A DNA stretch of 64,000 bases from Candidatus Eiseniibacteriota bacterium (lineage in GTDB: Bacteria; Orphanbacterota; Orphanbacteria; Orphanbacterales; Orphanbacteraceae): assembly GCA_029262235.1 (NCBI GenBank), contig JAJCZU010000008.1, positions 1 to 64,000 on the forward strand. The letters are read 5' to 3'. The position numbers and the translations under genes are program-made. Below are positions 54,742 through 63,630 of the stretch, piece by piece. Within the stretch, counting starts at the first letter, position 1; every line of letters starts with the position of its first letter. The notes beneath the pieces are model-generated. The model was not told the origin of the DNA, did not search any database, and saw only the letters and a list, made by a program, of their open reading frames with translations.

Positions 54742-56927
54742 TGAATGGAATCGATCAGCCATCGTCCGTCCGATGCTTTAATCAGTTTCATGGAGCGTGT
54801 GCGATCGACCGGCGGCGGATCCGAGCCGAACTTCATGTGAATCGTCTGTTTCTGCTGAAATTTCATGGTCGCGGTCTGATCGTCGAGCGCGATCGCCGTT
54901 CCCGTGATCTCGATACTCTGTGATTCGAGATCGCGAAACGCGCGCTCGATTTTCGACCGCTCGCTGCCGGGCATGGACGCCCAGAGGGCGGCATACTTTC
55001 CGACGTCGAGCGCTTCCAGCGCGCTCTCGTAGCTCGCCAGAACGGAGCGGATCGCGGTCTCGTCCTGCTCTTTCGATGTAGCGGACGGCGTTTCATCGGC
55101 GGGGGCGGTTTGTCCGCCGCCCGGATTCACGGCGGCGAGTGCCGTGCGCGCTTCGTTTCGCGCCGCCTTCCACGCGCGCACTTCGCCGTCGCCGGGAACG
55201 AGCGCGTCGAGTTCGTCGATGAGTTCGCCTGCCGAAATCCAGCTGCCGCGATCCGCCAGCGCCCGGATTTCGGTCCTCAGCACCTGCGCCCGGCGGTCGC
55301 GCACTTCCGCCTCCTTCGCCTCGCTGAGCTGCTGAGTCAAATGATGGGCAAGCGCGATTTCGCCCGGTGCGGCATCGACCAGAGTTTCGATCCCCTCCAT
55401 GGCCCCGTCCCAGTTGCGGGCGGCAATCAACGATTCGATCGTGACGCGCATGGCGCTCACATCCGTCGGAGGTGATGCCGATGTACCTGCCGGCGCGGCG
55501 CGATCGCTCGCCTGGTCCACGCTCGCCCGCGCATCGCCGGTGGCAGGCTGATTCGCGGGAGGTTCGCCTGCGTCGCCCGGTTCGCCTGCGTCGCCTGGTT
55601 CGCCTGCGTCGCCTGGTTTGCCTGCGTCGCCGGCGCCTTCGACACCGTTTGTGCCGGCGCGCGTTTCTCCGTCCGCCGAATGCTGCGTGATGGAATCGGG
55701 CACCGCGCTATCCAGGGGAGTTTGCGATGCGACCCGGTCGCCGAAATCCGTATCGGCGGACGCATCGCCGCCCGGCGCCGCCTCCCTCCCGAGGTCCCCG
55801 GCCGCTGCCGCGCCGTCCTCGCTCACGACCTCGCCTGCCGTCACCGGGGTGCGGGTTTCGATCGGCGTCCCGGCTTCGCTGCCGCCGCCGCGCGTCGCGA
55901 AATAAAACCCGAGCGCCCCGACAACGAGCGCGGCCGCCACGCCGGCCCCGATGCCCACGAGCCCGATGCCCGGCTTCGAAGAGCGGGCGCTTCCGGCGTC
56001 TTCTGACGCCGCGGCCCCGCTCCGCGAATCGGTGATGTCGTATATCCCGAGCCGCTCCGCCACTTCTCGAATGGTCTGCGGTCGCTTCGCCGCTTCTTTT
56101 TCAAGACACGCCTGGACCGTTTTCTCCCAGACCGCGGGGACGGGCGCCAGGTCGATGCCGAGCTCTTTTCTGCGATCCTGAATGGTCGGCGGATCGACGC
56201 TCACCACCTGACCGATCACATTCCCCTGATAGAAAGGCGGCTTCCCTGCCAGCAGATCGAAGAGCGTCGCGCCGAGCGAATACACGTCGTCCGTGACGCT
56301 TGCCGGCCGCCCCGCGATCTGCTCCGGGCTCATGTAGGCGACGGTGCCGCTCACCTGCGCCGTGTCGCGCGTGCGCGTGTCGTTCAGGCTCGACGAAATG
56401 CCGAAGTCGGCAATGCGAAGAAGTCCCTTGCTGTCGACCATCAGATTCGCCGGCTTCAGATCGCGATGCACGACCTCCACGACTTCATGCGCGTACTGGA
56501 GCGCTTCGAAAAGCGGGCGCATCATCGTCTTCAGATCTTCCGGTTGAAACGCGCGGGCTTGATTCGCGCTTTTCAGTGCGGCCAGCGTCCCGCCTTCGAC
56601 GAGTTCCATCGAAATCCCGGCGACATGCTGTTCCTGGACGAACCCGTAGATCCGTACGATGTTAGGATGAGTCAATTGAAGAGAGAGACGGGTTTCCCGT
56701 TTGAGATCCCCGAGTGCTTCCGGGTTGTTGACGATGAGGTCGGACAGGAACTTGATCGCGACATCCATGTTCAGATGTTCGTCGCGGGCACGCCACACGA
56801 TGCTGTAACCGCCGCGGCCCAGCGGTTCGAGAAGTCGGTAGCGACCGCCTACCAGTGCGTCGGGAACGAGGATCTGCGCGACATACTGAAAATCGGTGTC
56901 GCGACTCGGATGGGGGGAGTCGTTCAA
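54738..56927 (-). CDS. Membrane Ser/Thr protein kinase with NTF2-like C-terminal domain
   Basis: 729 residues from a TTG start (56927); a TGA lies six bases upstream in frame and no better start exists before the kinase domain. Kinase residues 30-290: LGRGGYSIVWRA, Lys59, HRDLKPAN (Asp156), DFG 174-176 and AYMSPEQIAG. A single membrane helix (about 320-345, GLVGIGAGVAAALVVGALGF) follows. Then comes an extracytoplasmic region with a Gly-Asp-Ala-Gly-(E/K)-Pro repeat and a C-terminal SnoaL/NTF2-like domain (SVLASYESALEALDVGKYAA). Topology suits a kinase inside with a sensor outside. The downstream barrel gene overlaps it. Confidence 0.88.
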   Translation of the reverse strand: MNDSPHPSRDTDFQYVAQILVPDALVGGRYRLLEPLGRGGYSIVWRARDEHLNMDVAIKFLSDLIVNNPEALGDLKRETRLSLQLTHPNIVRIYGFVQEQHVAGISMELVEGGTLAALKSANQARAFQPEDLKTMMRPLFEALQYAHEVVEVVHRDLKPANLMVDSKGLLRIADFGISSSLNDTRTRDTAQVSGTVAYMSPEQIAGRPASVTDDVYSLGATLFDLLAGKPPFYQGNVIGQVVSVDPPTIQDRRKELGIDLAPVPAVWEKTVQACLEKEAAKRPQTIREVAERLGIYDITDSRSGAAASEDAGSARSSKPGIGLVGIGAGVAAALVVGALGFYFATRGGGSEAGTPIETRTPVTAGEVVSEDGAAAAGDLGREAAPGGDASADTDFGDRVASQTPLDSAVPDSITQHSADGETRAGTNGVEGAGDAGKPGDAGEPGDAGEPGDAGEPPANQPATGDARASVDQASDRAAPAGTSASPPTDVSAMRVTIESLIAARNWDGAMEGIETLVDAAPGEIALAHHLTQQLSEAKEAEVRDRRAQVLRTEIRALADRGSWISAGELIDELDALVPGDGEVRAWKAARNEARTALAAVNPGGGQTAPADETPSATSKEQDETAIRSVLASYESALEALDVGKYAALWASMPGSERSKIERAFRDLESQSIEITGTAIALDDQTATMKFQQKQTIHMKFGSDPPPVDRTRSMKLIKASDGRWLIDSIQ
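55566..55631. repeat. 18-bp tandem repeat inside the kinase gene
   Basis: GCCTGCGTCGCCCGGTTC and two near-identical copies (differing at one or two bases) plus a 12-base partial fourth. They encode the Gly-Asp-Ala-Gly-(E/K)-Pro units. Copy number could change without a frameshift. Confidence 0.9.
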
Positions 56928-57013
56928 GTGTCACCGTCTTGTGTTAGACATGAAACAGAACATAGAGTATGCCAGAGGAAGGCCATGGGAACAACTGACT
57001 TGCGAGGTTTCGA

Positions 57014-57700
57014 GTGAAAAGCACGTCCCCGGAGGATTTCTGGTCGAACGAGAACAAGGCGCGTGAATTCGCCGAGCGGGCGCCGGATCTCCGCCTGCAG
57101 GCCCTGGCCGCCGCCTGCCCCGCCCCGGCTGTCACGCGGGTGCTCGATATCGGCTGCGCCGGCGGCCGCAACACGGTCTTTCTCGCCGAAGCGGGTTTCG
57201 ACGTGCGGGCGATCGATTTCGCCGGGCCCATGGTCCGCACGACTCGCGCGCGCCTTCAACCGATTCTCGGGGAAGAAGCCGCCGCCGATCGAGTCCGCAA
57301 ACGCCGCATGAACGACCTGTCGGAATGGGATGACAACGCCTTCGACTGGATTCTTGCACTCGGCATTTATCAGCAGGCGCAGAGTGAAGACGAATGGAAC
57401 GTCGCGCTCGACGAAACCGCGCGTGTGTTGAAACCGGGCGGGCTCGTTCTCGTCGCGAACTTCGGACCGGGCACGGGGTCGCGAGACAATCCGCCGTCGC
57501 TCGTCCCCGGGTCCCGCTTTCTCTACACGGGATTTCATTTCGGGAACAGCTGTCATCTTACGGCGGAGCAGCTCGACGGCGAGTTCGCGCGTCGCGGTTT
57601 CCAGACCGAGAACGAAACCGCGACGGTGCGAAAGGAAACGGAGACCGGCGCGCGCGAAACCGTGAACGCGCTCTATCGAAAGTCGTCGTCCGCTTCGTGA
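57014..57700 (+). CDS. SAM-dependent methyltransferase
   Basis: 228 residues from a GTG with GAGG nearby. The Rossmann core has motif I VLDIGCAGGRNTVFLAEAGF, motif II FDVRAIDFAG and the downstream GFQTENETATVRKETET strand. The insert RLQPILGEEAAADRVRKRR and the FDWILALGIYQQAQSEDEW stretch are compatible with a class-I small-molecule methyltransferase; substrate unknown. It is divergent from the membrane kinase (86 bases). Confidence 0.82.
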   Translation: MKSTSPEDFWSNENKAREFAERAPDLRLQALAAACPAPAVTRVLDIGCAGGRNTVFLAEAGFDVRAIDFAGPMVRTTRARLQPILGEEAAADRVRKRRMNDLSEWDDNAFDWILALGIYQQAQSEDEWNVALDETARVLKPGGLVLVANFGPGTGSRDNPPSLVPGSRFLYTGFHFGNSCHLTAEQLDGEFARRGFQTENETATVRKETETGARETVNALYRKSSSAS

Positions 57701-57760
57701 AAGCGCGCGGTCGTCCGGCAGAGCCACACGCGTATCCGGTTGCGGACGCTCATGCGCTCG

Positions 57761-58300
57761 CTACCAGCCTTCCCGCCTGGCGAGCTCCGTGATGTGCGCG
57801 AGATGGTGGTCGCAGTGCCACGCGTAGGTCGCGAGATTCACGTCGAGTGAAACCTCTTTCCACTCGGGATGCGTGAACGTGCGCTTCCACTGCGCCGGCT
57901 CGAGTCCGCGGAGCAGGACGACCCAGCGGGCGTGCAGCGCATCAAGAAACGAAAGCGCGAGATCGAGCGGGACATCGCGATAGTCGCTCAGTTCGGCCCA
58001 GCGATCTTCGTAGTACGTCCGGATTGCGGGATTGTCTTCCGTGAGCGCCCACTTGAAGCGGATCACGCTGTTCAGATGGCTGTCGCCGACGTGATGCACG
58101 ACCTGGCGCACCGTCCAACCCTCGGGCCGGTAGCGGGTGTCGAGCTGGTCGTCGGTGAGGGACGCGACGGCCGCTCGCAGATTGCGCGGGAACGTGGCGA
58201 TCGTTTCGATCCAGCGGGCCCTGCTCGCGTCCGACGTGTCGGCGGGCATCTCAAAACGTCCGATCGGAAAGCGGAGTTTCTCGCGTGTGCTCTCGTCCAT
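57761..58300 (-). CDS. DinB/YfiT-like thiol transferase
   Basis: 179 residues, DinB four-helix-bundle family, YfiT (bacillithiol/mycothiol-transferase-like) branch. The N-terminus FPIGRFEMP matches that branch. Metal ligands are in VRQVVHHVGDSH and in WHCDHHLAHI. GGAGG precedes ATG. Thiol partner in this organism is unknown. The lipoprotein gene upstream on the same strand is 15 bases away, so they may form one operon. Confidence 0.85.
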   Translation of the reverse strand: MDESTREKLRFPIGRFEMPADTSDASRARWIETIATFPRNLRAAVASLTDDQLDTRYRPEGWTVRQVVHHVGDSHLNSVIRFKWALTEDNPAIRTYYEDRWAELSDYRDVPLDLALSFLDALHARWVVLLRGLEPAQWKRTFTHPEWKEVSLDVNLATYAWHCDHHLAHITELARREGW

Positions 58301-58315
58301 CGTTCCTCCCGTTTT

Positions 58316-59047
58316 TCAGCGTTTGTTCGGCCCGCGGAGAATACGGCCGCATCCCGTGAAGCGCTGCCCGTTGAACGTGACGATCACCGAGGCTCCCCCG
58401 CGCGCGCCGCTCATGGTGTCGGAGCAGAGCTCGTTCCGGATCTCGACGATCAGTTCGTGGTCATCGTTCGTGTAGCGAAGCGCCGTCGCGTTCGGAACGG
58501 AAGCCTGGTGCGTTTCGGGGCTGCTGAACTCGTACTCGATCTCATCGTAGTCCGTGAAGAAGCGCGCACGGGAGCGTTTGAACATTTCGAGACGCCACGG
58601 CGGTTCGTTCCCTGTCGCGCGGAAGTCCGCACCGCGCAGCCGCGCCTCTTCCCAGACCGCCTCGCGCGGATTGCTGACGCAGTTCTGATACGTATCGTCC
58701 TGCAGCACGAGTTCGGCCCCCTCCCCCTTCGCCCAGAAGCTCGTGATGCCGTCGCCGAACTTTTCGCCGGACGCGGACTTGACGCGCGGAAGCGCGAAGC
58801 GCGTTTCCGGAAGCGTGATGATCACACGTTCTCCGTCGTCCGTGATCTTCGCCGTGAACGATCGTTTGCCGTCGCAGTCGAATACGAAAACGCGCGACTC
58901 GGACTCCGTCGCTCCGTCGGCCGCCGCGGACTTCCCGGCCGAATCGTCGGCTTTCTTCCCGCAGCCCGCCGAGAGCGCGAAGAGACAAAGAGTGAGCGTA
59001 TAAAGCAGCGGCGCGATCCTGCCCCGACTCGTTCCCGGAATTGACAT
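58316..59047 (-). CDS. MliC-like lipoprotein with COG3650-type tail
   Basis: 243 residues from ATG 59047 (GGAGG ten bases upstream), chosen because the signal peptide follows: LLYTLTLCLFALSAGCGK, with lipobox SAGC. The N-terminal half (FVFDCDGKRSFTAKI, EGAELVLQDDTYQNCV) resembles MliC, the lysozyme inhibitor, with its Cys pair. The second half (GNEPPWRLEMFKRSRARFFT) resembles the COG3650 domain. Predicted outer-membrane lipoprotein. Confidence 0.75.
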   Translation of the reverse strand: MSIPGTSRGRIAPLLYTLTLCLFALSAGCGKKADDSAGKSAAADGATESESRVFVFDCDGKRSFTAKITDDGERVIITLPETRFALPRVKSASGEKFGDGITSFWAKGEGAELVLQDDTYQNCVSNPREAVWEEARLRGADFRATGNEPPWRLEMFKRSRARFFTDYDEIEYEFSSPETHQASVPNATALRYTNDDHELIVEIRNELCSDTMSGARGGASVIVTFNGQRFTGCGRILRGPNKR

Positions 59048-59109
59048 GTCGCAGAAACCTCCCGGGCCGGCTGTGACCGGCACGCGTATTGATATCGTGT
59101 AATAAAGTC

Positions 59110-60381
59110 TCAGCGATAATAAGCGAAAGAGACCCGCAGATAATCGTCTTTTCGGAGCGAGTAGAGCGGATCGTCCGTATCGAGTCCTTCGAGAGCCCGG
59201 ATTTCGATGGCGGCTTTCCAGTTCGTGAAGAGGCGCCGGCTCCCCTCGACGTTCACGAACGCGCGGCCGGTTTCGAGATTAACGATCGCGCCCGCCAGAA
59301 GCTCGGTGCTCTGCACGTCGTTCCACGCGATGCGCGTGCCGAAGAACCAGTCGTCGTCGAAGGGCCCGCGCCAGGAGCGCGGCCGGTCGTCGAACAGATA
59401 TTCGCCGAGCAATCCGATGTCGATGCCGGACCGCCTGACGTCCCCGAACGTGTACTCGAATCCGCCGGCGGCCGCCGTACCGCGATGCCCGAGGCGTTCC
59501 TGCGAGATCACTTCCGCCTTGCCGAGCCACGCACCTTTCGTCATCTGGAGCGTGAAGCCCGTTTCTTCTACGAGATCGTACGCGGGGACGAGGCGGGGGC
59601 CGTTATCGTCATCGCTCGTCTTGCCCGCCGTGCCGGGGTCGAACACGAACCGCGGGTCGCGCGACGTTCCCGAAAAGTGCGAAACCGCCGCGTCCCAGTC
59701 GCCGAACGTGCGCGAGAAGCGCGCCGCCAGATCGACGCGTTCGTCGCGGCCGGGTGATTCGTAAATCGCGTCATCGTCATCGACCGGGGGCGCCGTGCGA
59801 AGCCTGCCGTCCTCGCCTGGAAATGTCCGTTCGCGAAATCCGGCCAGCCCGAACAGGTCGAGCGTTCCCCAGTCCCGATACATCGACCAGTAAAGCATCG
59901 GCTGCCCGAGTTTGTCCTCGCCGTCGAAATTCTCCACGAAGTCCGTCTGGTTCACCACATCGACGAGATGCACGGATTCGGTAACGCCCCAGAACACGCG
60001 GTTGATCCCGAGGCGCATCTCCCACCAGTCGGCGTAGTACTCCCAGTAAAGCTCGCGTATGTCGAAGTGCGTGCGCTCGTCGTCTTCCACGTCGTAGCGC
60101 GCGAACGGAGCGAACAGGAGCGTGTGCGAACCCGCCGACCAGTACCACTCCGACTCCGTCGCGAACGCGTAGTACTGCCGATGCTGCGCGTCATCCAGTG
60201 GTTCGCTCGCGAACAGGCGCGCCTCCAGCTCGACCGAACCCGAGCCCGCGAAGTCGCCGGCATGCACGACCCGCGGGAACGCGACGAACGCGAGCGTGAG
60301 CGCGAACGTACACGCCATCGTGACCGTGCACGCGATCGTGAGCACTCCAGCCATCGTCCGCGTGAGAGGGGCGATTCGCAT
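59110..60381 (-). CDS. Outer-membrane beta-barrel protein partnered with the RND-LolA fusion
   Basis: 423 residues. A long signal region (LTIACTVTMACTFALTLAFV to VVHAG) is followed by a barrel with many aromatic strands (RELYWEYYADWWEMRLGINR, FWGVTESVHLVDVVNQTDFV, FGDVRRSGIDIGLLGEYLFD) and an end SFAYYR. It resembles the DUF1302/porin-like barrels that accompany MMPL-type RND proteins. The gene starts three bases after the stop of the fusion gene, so the two are coupled and likely work together in outer-membrane lipid transport. Confidence 0.75.
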   Translation of the reverse strand: MRIAPLTRTMAGVLTIACTVTMACTFALTLAFVAFPRVVHAGDFAGSGSVELEARLFASEPLDDAQHRQYYAFATESEWYWSAGSHTLLFAPFARYDVEDDERTHFDIRELYWEYYADWWEMRLGINRVFWGVTESVHLVDVVNQTDFVENFDGEDKLGQPMLYWSMYRDWGTLDLFGLAGFRERTFPGEDGRLRTAPPVDDDDAIYESPGRDERVDLAARFSRTFGDWDAAVSHFSGTSRDPRFVFDPGTAGKTSDDDNGPRLVPAYDLVEETGFTLQMTKGAWLGKAEVISQERLGHRGTAAAGGFEYTFGDVRRSGIDIGLLGEYLFDDRPRSWRGPFDDDWFFGTRIAWNDVQSTELLAGAIVNLETGRAFVNVEGSRRLFTNWKAAIEIRALEGLDTDDPLYSLRKDDYLRVSFAYYR

Positions 60382-60384
60382 GCT

Positions 60385-63300
60385 TTAGCGCGCCCGCTTC
60401 AAGCTGTTCTCGTTGAAGTCGCCCTCGTCGAGACCGGTTTGAAAGCTGTAGTCGACCCAGGAAAGCGTGGTGCTCTTTCCGGTCTGATGATTTTCCATGT
60501 GCATTTCGTGCGCGCGCCAGAACTTGTTCAGGTACTGCCTGTAGTCACGCCATACCAGCGTCTTCATGAGATCGCCCTTGCGGTCGTAGAAGTCGACCTT
60601 GCGCCGCTGCAGGTCCTTCTGGTCGATCCAGACTTCCTGACGAGAGTAGCCCGACTTCGTGTCGACCGGGATCTGTTCGATCACATGGCACGGTTTGCCA
60701 TCGAACTCTTCATCGCGCAGAAACTTGTGCGTGTACTTCTCGACTTCCTGCGACGCGATGTCTTCGAACGCGAACTCGCTCCCCATGAACGGTCCCGACT
60801 TGTTGCTCGACGAGATCCGCTTCACACGTTTCAGCGCCGGCAGGTAGAGCCACTGGTCATCCGATCCTTCCTTGTGCGAGAACGTAAGGAACGCAGTTCC
60901 CTTGACGTCGGCCGGTTCGTCGAAGATCACGAGCGTCTTGTCGCCGTCGCCCTCGACTTCGAGCGTCTTGTTTCGCATCGAACGCTCGCTCGTTTCGCCG
61001 TGCCGGTTCTTGAGCAGCATCTTGAGAGTCGCTTCGGAGTTTTTGAAGCCGTCGTCCGTGGCGTCGGCCCTGATCGCAATCGCAAGCCCTTTCTCCTCGG
61101 GCGTCTCGGCCTGCAGCGTCACAGGCTGGAGCAACAGCGCTCCGGCAAGCGCGAACAGGGGCAGTTTCGGAAGCAGGGTGCGCATCATTTTCGTGGATCC
61201 TTTCGAGGCGCCGGCAAGCTCGGCTTTCAATGTAATTTCATGAGGCTCGAGGGCGGCGGCCGATTTTCCGCCGCGCTCCATCCGTATCAGAAGCACGGGC
61301 AGGAAGAAAAAGTCTGTGATGAGCGCCACCGCGATTGCGACGGCGGTCAGGCGGCCCATCCCCGCGTTCAGGTCGAACGCCGACATCGAAAGCACCGCGA
61401 AGCCGGCGACCAGAATAATCGAGGTTACCAGAAGCGCGCGTCCGACTGTCGAGAACGCATAGCGAACAGCGTCTTCCGCATTCAGTCCCTTGTCACGCCG
61501 CGCGCGCAGATACTTCGTGAGAAAGTGCACCGTGTCGTCGACCACGATCCCGAGGCTCATGGCGGTAACGGTCGAGAGCGCCATCGTCACTTTGCCGACG
61601 AAAAGCCCCCAGATGCCGAATGCCACGATCGCGGGCACGAAGTTCGGAATCAGGCTCATCAATCCGTAACGCCAGCTCCCGAGCGCGAGGACCAGAATCC
61701 CCGATATCAGCAGCATTGCGAGAAGCGTGCCGCGCAGCATCCCCTTGATGTTGCGCTGCGATATGTACGAGAACATCACGATCGCGCCCGAACCGTGCGT
61801 TGCCATCGACGGGAGGCCGTTTTCGACGAGCCACTGATCGCCGCGTTCGACGTAGTCGCGCGTCTTCACGGTGCTCATGTTTTCGAGCGTCACGACGAAC
61901 CGCGTGGCGGACTTGTCGACATTGATCTGGTTGTTGAGGTCGAGCCCGTACGGCAGCGACATTTCATAGAGAAGCAGATACTGCGCCGCCAGCTCACGCG
62001 AGTCGGGAATCCGGTAGTACGACTCGTCATCGGCGTGCATGTTCTTGTTCAGTCGTTTCAGAATCGTGTGGATCGAATTGACCTGCACTACTCCGTCCTG
62101 GGCCTCCCACCACTTCTGGAACTCCTCGAGCTTGTGCAGATACGCGGGGTCGCTGATCCCGCCGCTCTCGCCCGACGAGAGCGAGTACTCGAGCTGGTAG
62201 ATCCCGGTCAGGTTATCCATCGTAAAGTCGGTCGCCACGCGGAACGGCACCGTCTCGTCGAAGTAGTTCACGAATTCGTCGTTCAGTTCGTTCATCGGGA
62301 GAGACGCGATCATCGCGAGAATGACGATGACACTCGCGAAAAAGATCGGTCGTTCCCTGCGCACGACGAAATCCGCGAAGCGGTCCATGAAGGACGATTT
62401 TGCGACTTCTTTCACCTTCGCGCGAATCGGCACGATCGCCATGAACGCGGGCAGGAACAGAATCGAGAAGAACCACGCGGCCGCAACCCCCATCGCGGTA
62501 ATGTTTCCGAGATCGTGAAACGGGGGCGAGTCGCTGAAGTTCATACTTAAGAAGCCGATCGCCGTCGTGATCGATGTAATGCCGATCGGGAGGAAGTTGA
62601 TGCGAATACTGTCTTTGATCGCGTCGATTTTCGCCACGCCGGCCCGCATGTCGCGAAGCATCGTGACGAGCAGATGAATCGCGTCGGCCACGGCCAGCGT
62701 CATGATCATGGTAGGCGCCGTGCTCGACGGCGGCGTGATCTTGATGCCGAGGTAGCCCGCAATGCCCATCGCCGTGATCGTGGAAAGCATGATCACGAGC
62801 AGCGTGGCCAGCGTCCCCCAGAACGAACGCAGCGTGAAAATCATCACGAGAATCATGATGCCGTACATGATCGGAACGAGCGTCGACATGTCGCGCATGC
62901 TCATTTCAGAGAACGCGTTGCTGAGCGGGCCGTTGCCGGTGATGTAAACGGCCATCCCGGGGTGCGCGGCGCGAATCTCGTCCGCGATCCCGCGCGCGAA
63001 GCGCACGGCTTCGGGGATTTCGTCCATCGACTCGTTCTTGAGCTGCAGCGTGACGTTCACGGCGGTGACGTGCGCGCGGTCATTGATCAGCCGGTCGCGC
63101 AGCAGCGGCTCCCCGATCGCGAGCCTGCGAATGCGCTCCAGATCCGCCGGACCGAGCGACGCCCCGTCTTCGTAGAGGTCTTCGACTACGAGATCGTCTT
63201 CAATTGCATAGCTGTTCTGGAAATTCGAGATCGCGTCGACCCGGATCGCGTACGGAATCTGCCACGAGGCTTCCACCATTTCTTCGACGACGGCAAGATT

Positions 63301-63567
63301 TTCGGGCGTGAACACGTCCCCGTCCGCGGGCGCGAGCACGAACAGAATGTTGTCGTTCTGCGTGTATACGGCCTGCAGCTTGTCGAATTCCACGAGCTGA
63401 GGATTCGTATCGCTGAAGAAATCCTTGTAGTCATTGCTGAATCCGAGGAAACGCGCCCCGGACCCGCACGCCATCGCCGCCAGGATCGTAAGCAGCACGA
63501 TGGGGTAGCGCCAGCGCACCACCTGCTCCGCGAACTGGTTCACCCAGCGTTCAAACCTGCGAGACAT
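60385..63567 (-). CDS. MMPL/RND-type lipid transporter fused to a LolA-like domain
   Basis: 1060 residues. Residues 1-790 form an MMPL/SSD-type RND permease: FLGFSNDYKDFFSD in the first periplasmic loop, TM4 LAVADAIHLLVTMLRDMRAG and TM10 SLGIVVDDTVHFLTKYLRAR with charged residues. Residues 815-1060 are an outer-membrane lipoprotein-sorting (LolA-like) domain: TLVIFDEPADVKGTAFLTFS, LYLPALKRVKRISSSNKSGP, EVWIDQKDLQRRKVDFYDRK. Usually these are two neighbouring genes. Between them lies a Met-Met (codons 61183-61188), a basic stretch and a signal-like hydrophobic run ending QAETPEE, preceded by an AAAGGA ribosome site. A separate LolA-like product is possible. Confidence 0.9.
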   Translation of the reverse strand: MSRRFERWVNQFAEQVVRWRYPIVLLTILAAMACGSGARFLGFSNDYKDFFSDTNPQLVEFDKLQAVYTQNDNILFVLAPADGDVFTPENLAVVEEMVEASWQIPYAIRVDAISNFQNSYAIEDDLVVEDLYEDGASLGPADLERIRRLAIGEPLLRDRLINDRAHVTAVNVTLQLKNESMDEIPEAVRFARGIADEIRAAHPGMAVYITGNGPLSNAFSEMSMRDMSTLVPIMYGIMILVMIFTLRSFWGTLATLLVIMLSTITAMGIAGYLGIKITPPSSTAPTMIMTLAVADAIHLLVTMLRDMRAGVAKIDAIKDSIRINFLPIGITSITTAIGFLSMNFSDSPPFHDLGNITAMGVAAAWFFSILFLPAFMAIVPIRAKVKEVAKSSFMDRFADFVVRRERPIFFASVIVILAMIASLPMNELNDEFVNYFDETVPFRVATDFTMDNLTGIYQLEYSLSSGESGGISDPAYLHKLEEFQKWWEAQDGVVQVNSIHTILKRLNKNMHADDESYYRIPDSRELAAQYLLLYEMSLPYGLDLNNQINVDKSATRFVVTLENMSTVKTRDYVERGDQWLVENGLPSMATHGSGAIVMFSYISQRNIKGMLRGTLLAMLLISGILVLALGSWRYGLMSLIPNFVPAIVAFGIWGLFVGKVTMALSTVTAMSLGIVVDDTVHFLTKYLRARRDKGLNAEDAVRYAFSTVGRALLVTSIILVAGFAVLSMSAFDLNAGMGRLTAVAIAVALITDFFFLPVLLIRMERGGKSAAALEPHEITLKAELAGASKGSTKMMRTLLPKLPLFALAGALLLQPVTLQAETPEEKGLAIAIRADATDDGFKNSEATLKMLLKNRHGETSERSMRNKTLEVEGDGDKTLVIFDEPADVKGTAFLTFSHKEGSDDQWLYLPALKRVKRISSSNKSGPFMGSEFAFEDIASQEVEKYTHKFLRDEEFDGKPCHVIEQIPVDTKSGYSRQEVWIDQKDLQRRKVDFYDRKGDLMKTLVWRDYRQYLNKFWRAHEMHMENHQTGKSTTLSWVDYSFQTGLDEGDFNENSLKRAR

Positions 63568-63587
63568 GAGAGACTCCTTTTCCGACC

Positions 63588-63616
63588 TGCATACCAGCCG
63601 GTTTGTAATATTCCAA
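63588..63616 (-). promoter_or_regulatory. Promoter of the RND-LolA operon (TTGGAA-17-TATGCA)
   Basis: TTGGAA (63611-63616) and TATGCA (63588-63593) with a 17-base spacer on the minus strand, 20 bases before ATG 63567, which has an AAGGAG site. The TetR-like operator covers the spacer. Confidence 0.5.
63592..63607. promoter_or_regulatory. TetR-type operator TACCAGCCGGTTTGTA
   Basis: An imperfect 16-bp palindrome (6 of 8 pairs). It is identical at 13 of 16 positions to the operator at 4181-4196 and likewise sits between -35 and -10. The flanking partial TetR gene is the likely regulator of this efflux-like operon. Confidence 0.65.
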
Positions 63617-63630
63617 AAAAATAACCGAAG

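Noticed and set aside
59968-62550. An 860-codon plus-strand frame opposite the barrel and RND-LolA genes.
   Set aside because: His/Arg/Glu-rich shadow of the RND gene with no recognisable domain.
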